Source: Vibrio sp. Of7-15 (lineage in GTDB: Bacteria; Pseudomonadota; Gammaproteobacteria; Enterobacterales; Vibrionaceae). Taken from it: DNA of 64,000 nucleotides. The notes beneath the pieces were generated by a model that was not told the DNA's origin, made no database searches, and saw only the letters and a program-made list of their open reading frames with translations. A program made the position numbers and the translations under genes. The stretch covers positions 1 to 64,000 of the forward strand of contig NZ_JAKRGH010000008.1 in assembly GCF_022347565.1 (NCBI RefSeq), read 5' to 3'. Below, piece by piece: positions 62,365 through 64,000 of the stretch (position 1 is the stretch's first letter; every line of letters begins with the position of its first letter).

Positions 62365-64000
62365 TGTTGTTTCGGATGCGTTTCCGTTGACTGCGATGCA
62401 ATCCGCTATTCTCAATCAGTCATTGCGGTCAAATGATGGGCTCTATATTGAGCAACTGGCAGTTGAAATCACGGGCAGCTACGATGTTGAGCTTAATAAG
62501 CAGGCTTGGGAAGCCGTCACACGTGCTCACCCTGCTTTACGTACCCGTATCTATTTTTCAGGGTTGAAACAGCCACATCAAGTTGTGTTTAAGCCTTCTC
62601 ACAGTGATGTCCCTTGGTCTTTTTCTGATCTGAATGACGATACCTTCAACATTCATGACTATGCGGAAAAAGAGAAGAACAAAGGCTTTGATTTAGAAAA
62701 CGAAACCTTATTTCGTGTAAACATGCTGCGGGTGTCTGATAATAAGTGGTATATGTTATTGACGGTGCACCACGTGATCATTGATGGTTGGTCTTTTGGG
62801 GTTTTAGCCAAAGAACTTGGTGACGCTTATATTAGGCTATCGTCTAAAGAGTCGGGTGAGTTGCCACCAGCACCATCCCTTGCGCATCACATTAAACGAG
62901 TGTCATTGCTTGAACAACAAAACGCCGTCACCTTTTGGAAAGACAAGCTGCACGGCTATGATGTTGGTAAAGCGCCGGACCCACAAGTGGGGCACTCTGG
63001 AAAAGGTCAAGGCAGTGTTGACGTGCTGCGCTCCAAGGCGTGGCGTGATTCGATTCAAGCGGGTTGTCAGGCGTTATCCATTACCGAAAGCAGTTTATTT
63101 CAGAGTGCTTGTAGCTTAGTCATGGCTCGCTGGACCCATGAAGACAACACAGTGTTAGGCATGACGACGTTAATGAGGGAGCTGAGCCAGTATGATGAAT
63201 CTAGGATTGTCGGTCCGCTACTGAACACGATCCCTCAAGCTTGGCGGTTTGATTGGTCACAATCATGCGGTGAGTATCTGACTCAGCGTCATCAAGAGCT
63301 GAGTGAAAGTTTTCGTCATAATCAGCTGCCTCTGAGTCACATCATGAAAGCAGCCGAGTGGGAAACGAGCTGTACGCCATTTCAGGTGTTGACGGTTTTT
63401 CAATACGAAGAACATACAGCGGAGTCGGATACGGGTTTGCCATTTAGTGTGACCCCCGTGCTTGCCAAAGAATCCGTTGGTTACCCAATGGCGATTTACG
63501 CATGGCCGGGGGAGCCGTTTAAGATCCAGGTACGATATGATGCGTCGCGTTGGAGCGAAGCGTTAATGAATGTGTTGGCGAATTCCATATGCGATGTGAT
63601 GACATCGTTAGTGAATGAGTGTGAAAGGCCACTTAGTGGTTTGGCAACTTACTCGTTGATGGAACCTCAGGTGAATAACCCTATTGAAAACACACCGCCT
63701 CTTTTGTCGCAGCGATTACGTGAATTAGTTCAAGATCAACCAGAGTCCACATTCATTGAGGACAAAGTATTGAACGTTACGCTGAATTATTCGCAAGCAT
63801 GGAAAAAGGTGGTCAACCTTATTACTTTACTGGAAGAGCAGGGAGTAGAAAAAGGTCAGGTTATTGCTTGTTTTAGTCGTAACGAGCATCAATCGATTCT
63901 CCATATGCTTGCGGTCATGGAAATGGGGGCTTGTTATTTAGGCATTGACGCACAATACCCAGAGCAGCGTATTACAGATATGTTGGCAGACAGCGGCTCA
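62348..64000 (+). CDS. NRPS, C-A... (3' part beyond window)
   Basis: An open frame from GTG 62348 (GAGGAG upstream, 17-bp overlap with the previous gene) runs 551 codons to the window edge. It begins VDTWNNVVSDAFPLTAMQSA, has a C domain with TVHHVIIDGWSFG near 140, VGPLLNTIPQAW and LPLSHIMKAA typical of C-domain later motifs, and then the first part of an A domain (LNYSQAWKKVV, GACYLGIDAQYPEQRI). The A-domain pocket and everything downstream are not visible. It is the next elongation module after the split PKS. Confidence 0.88.
   Translation, partial: MDTWNNVVSDAFPLTAMQSAILNQSLRSNDGLYIEQLAVEITGSYDVELNKQAWEAVTRAHPALRTRIYFSGLKQPHQVVFKPSHSDVPWSFSDLNDDTFNIHDYAEKEKNKGFDLENETLFRVNMLRVSDNKWYMLLTVHHVIIDGWSFGVLAKELGDAYIRLSSKESGELPPAPSLAHHIKRVSLLEQQNAVTFWKDKLHGYDVGKAPDPQVGHSGKGQGSVDVLRSKAWRDSIQAGCQALSITESSLFQSACSLVMARWTHEDNTVLGMTTLMRELSQYDESRIVGPLLNTIPQAWRFDWSQSCGEYLTQRHQELSESFRHNQLPLSHIMKAAEWETSCTPFQVLTVFQYEEHTAESDTGLPFSVTPVLAKESVGYPMAIYAWPGEPFKIQVRYDASRWSEALMNVLANSICDVMTSLVNECERPLSGLATYSLMEPQVNNPIENTPPLLSQRLRELVQDQPESTFIEDKVLNVTLNYSQAWKKVVNLITLLEEQGVEKGQVIACFSRNEHQSILHMLAVMEMGACYLGIDAQYPEQRITDMLADSGS

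Larger units (their letters stand above)
20182..64000. other. NRPS/PKS metallophore-type biosynthetic locus (runs past window end)
   Basis: The locus combines precursor genes (20182-26339), a TonB receptor, ABC transporters and AraC regulator (26671-33432), a MATE exporter (33465-34820) and an assembly line starting at 35003. Three Fur-like boxes, Cy domains with DxxxxD motifs and YbtP/YbtQ-like transporters point to an iron-chelating thiazoline product. No thioesterase or Sfp-type transferase is inside the window, and the last NRPS gene is cut by the window edge. Confidence 0.8.

Noticed and set aside
62817-63119. Plus-strand 100-codon open frame
   Set aside because: It is in another frame of the C domain of the NRPS gene starting at 62348, which has all expected motifs.
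26671-64000. Assignment to yersiniabactin or piscibactin
   Set aside because: Receptor, ABC pair and regulator fit, but no salicylate synthase is seen and the domain order, beta-alanine-type A domains, C-A-KR-T module and split PKS do not match.
20182-64000. Assignment to andrimid on the basis of the transglutaminase-like gene
   Set aside because: No phenylalanine aminomutase is visible, and Cy domains with siderophore uptake genes do not belong to that pathway.
1-64000. tRNA, rRNA or CRISPR array
   Set aside because: No cloverleaf, rRNA or spacer-repeat pattern was noticed; this was by eye only, so a tRNAscan or CRISPR search could still find a weak one.

Overview
The window looks like a chromosomal segment of a Vibrio or close relative, in two parts. 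Positions 1 to about 19.4 kb are a run of small, mostly AT-rich genes separated by attC-like recombination sites of the Vibrio superintegron type (end motifs such as GCGGCGTTAGC, GGCGTTATAC and GGCGTTATG). From about 20.2 kb to the right edge (and beyond it) runs a large NRPS/PKS biosynthetic locus with uptake, export, regulatory and precursor-supply genes.

Cassette array (1-19.4 kb). There is no integrase gene, so this is an internal or distal part of the array. The cargo is typical: a DUF4238-like protein whose 5' end looks frameshifted, an LRAT-type protein, two methyltransferases, DUF2314 and DUF4272 proteins, a monooxygenase of the ABM type, a P-loop kinase-like protein, two GNAT acetyltransferases, a Nudix hydrolase, a HEAT-like protein, a 16-repeat DUF285 (BspA-like) lipoprotein and several unknowns. 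One unit on the minus strand (7.2-10.2 kb) looks like a MIX-type T6SS effector (MIX, two LysM, peptidoglycan-binding, DUF5675) followed by an overlapping secreted partner that may be its immunity protein. Two decayed IS110/IS1111-type insertion sequences sit in this array; the first cuts an attC site and keeps subterminal inverted repeats plus a long non-coding tail.

Biosynthetic locus (20.2-64 kb). The left wing has a transglutaminase-like enzyme, a PaaK-type acid-activating ligase, a cysteine-synthase-like PLP enzyme, a chorismate-lyase-like protein, a small membrane protein plus sodium/solute symporter, and a DAHP synthase. This suggests an aromatic (possibly 4-hydroxybenzoate-type) building block. 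The middle has a Fur-box-preceded TonB-dependent receptor, two YbtP/YbtQ-like ABC half-transporters, an AraC-type regulator of the YbtA/PchR kind with its own Fur box, and a divergent MATE exporter. The assembly line starts at 35 kb behind a third Fur-like box and is read as one tightly coupled operon: A-T; TubC-Cy-A-T-C-A-T; TubC-C-A-KR-T; KS-AT-ACP; Cy-A-T; C-A-T; a PanP-like aspartate/glutamate decarboxylase; a free-standing KS; AT-ACP; and C-A running off the edge.

Taken together the locus predicts an iron-regulated, thiazoline-containing hybrid metallophore. Both Cy-linked A domains carry similar pocket residues compatible with cysteine. Two other A domains lack the normal Asp235 and instead show the Val-Asp start of beta-alanine-type pockets, which fits the in-operon PanP-like decarboxylase that would make beta-alanine. 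I do not recognise this combination as yersiniabactin, piscibactin, vibriobactin, vulnibactin or andrimid; the final module(s), thioesterase and phosphopantetheinyl transferase are not inside the window.
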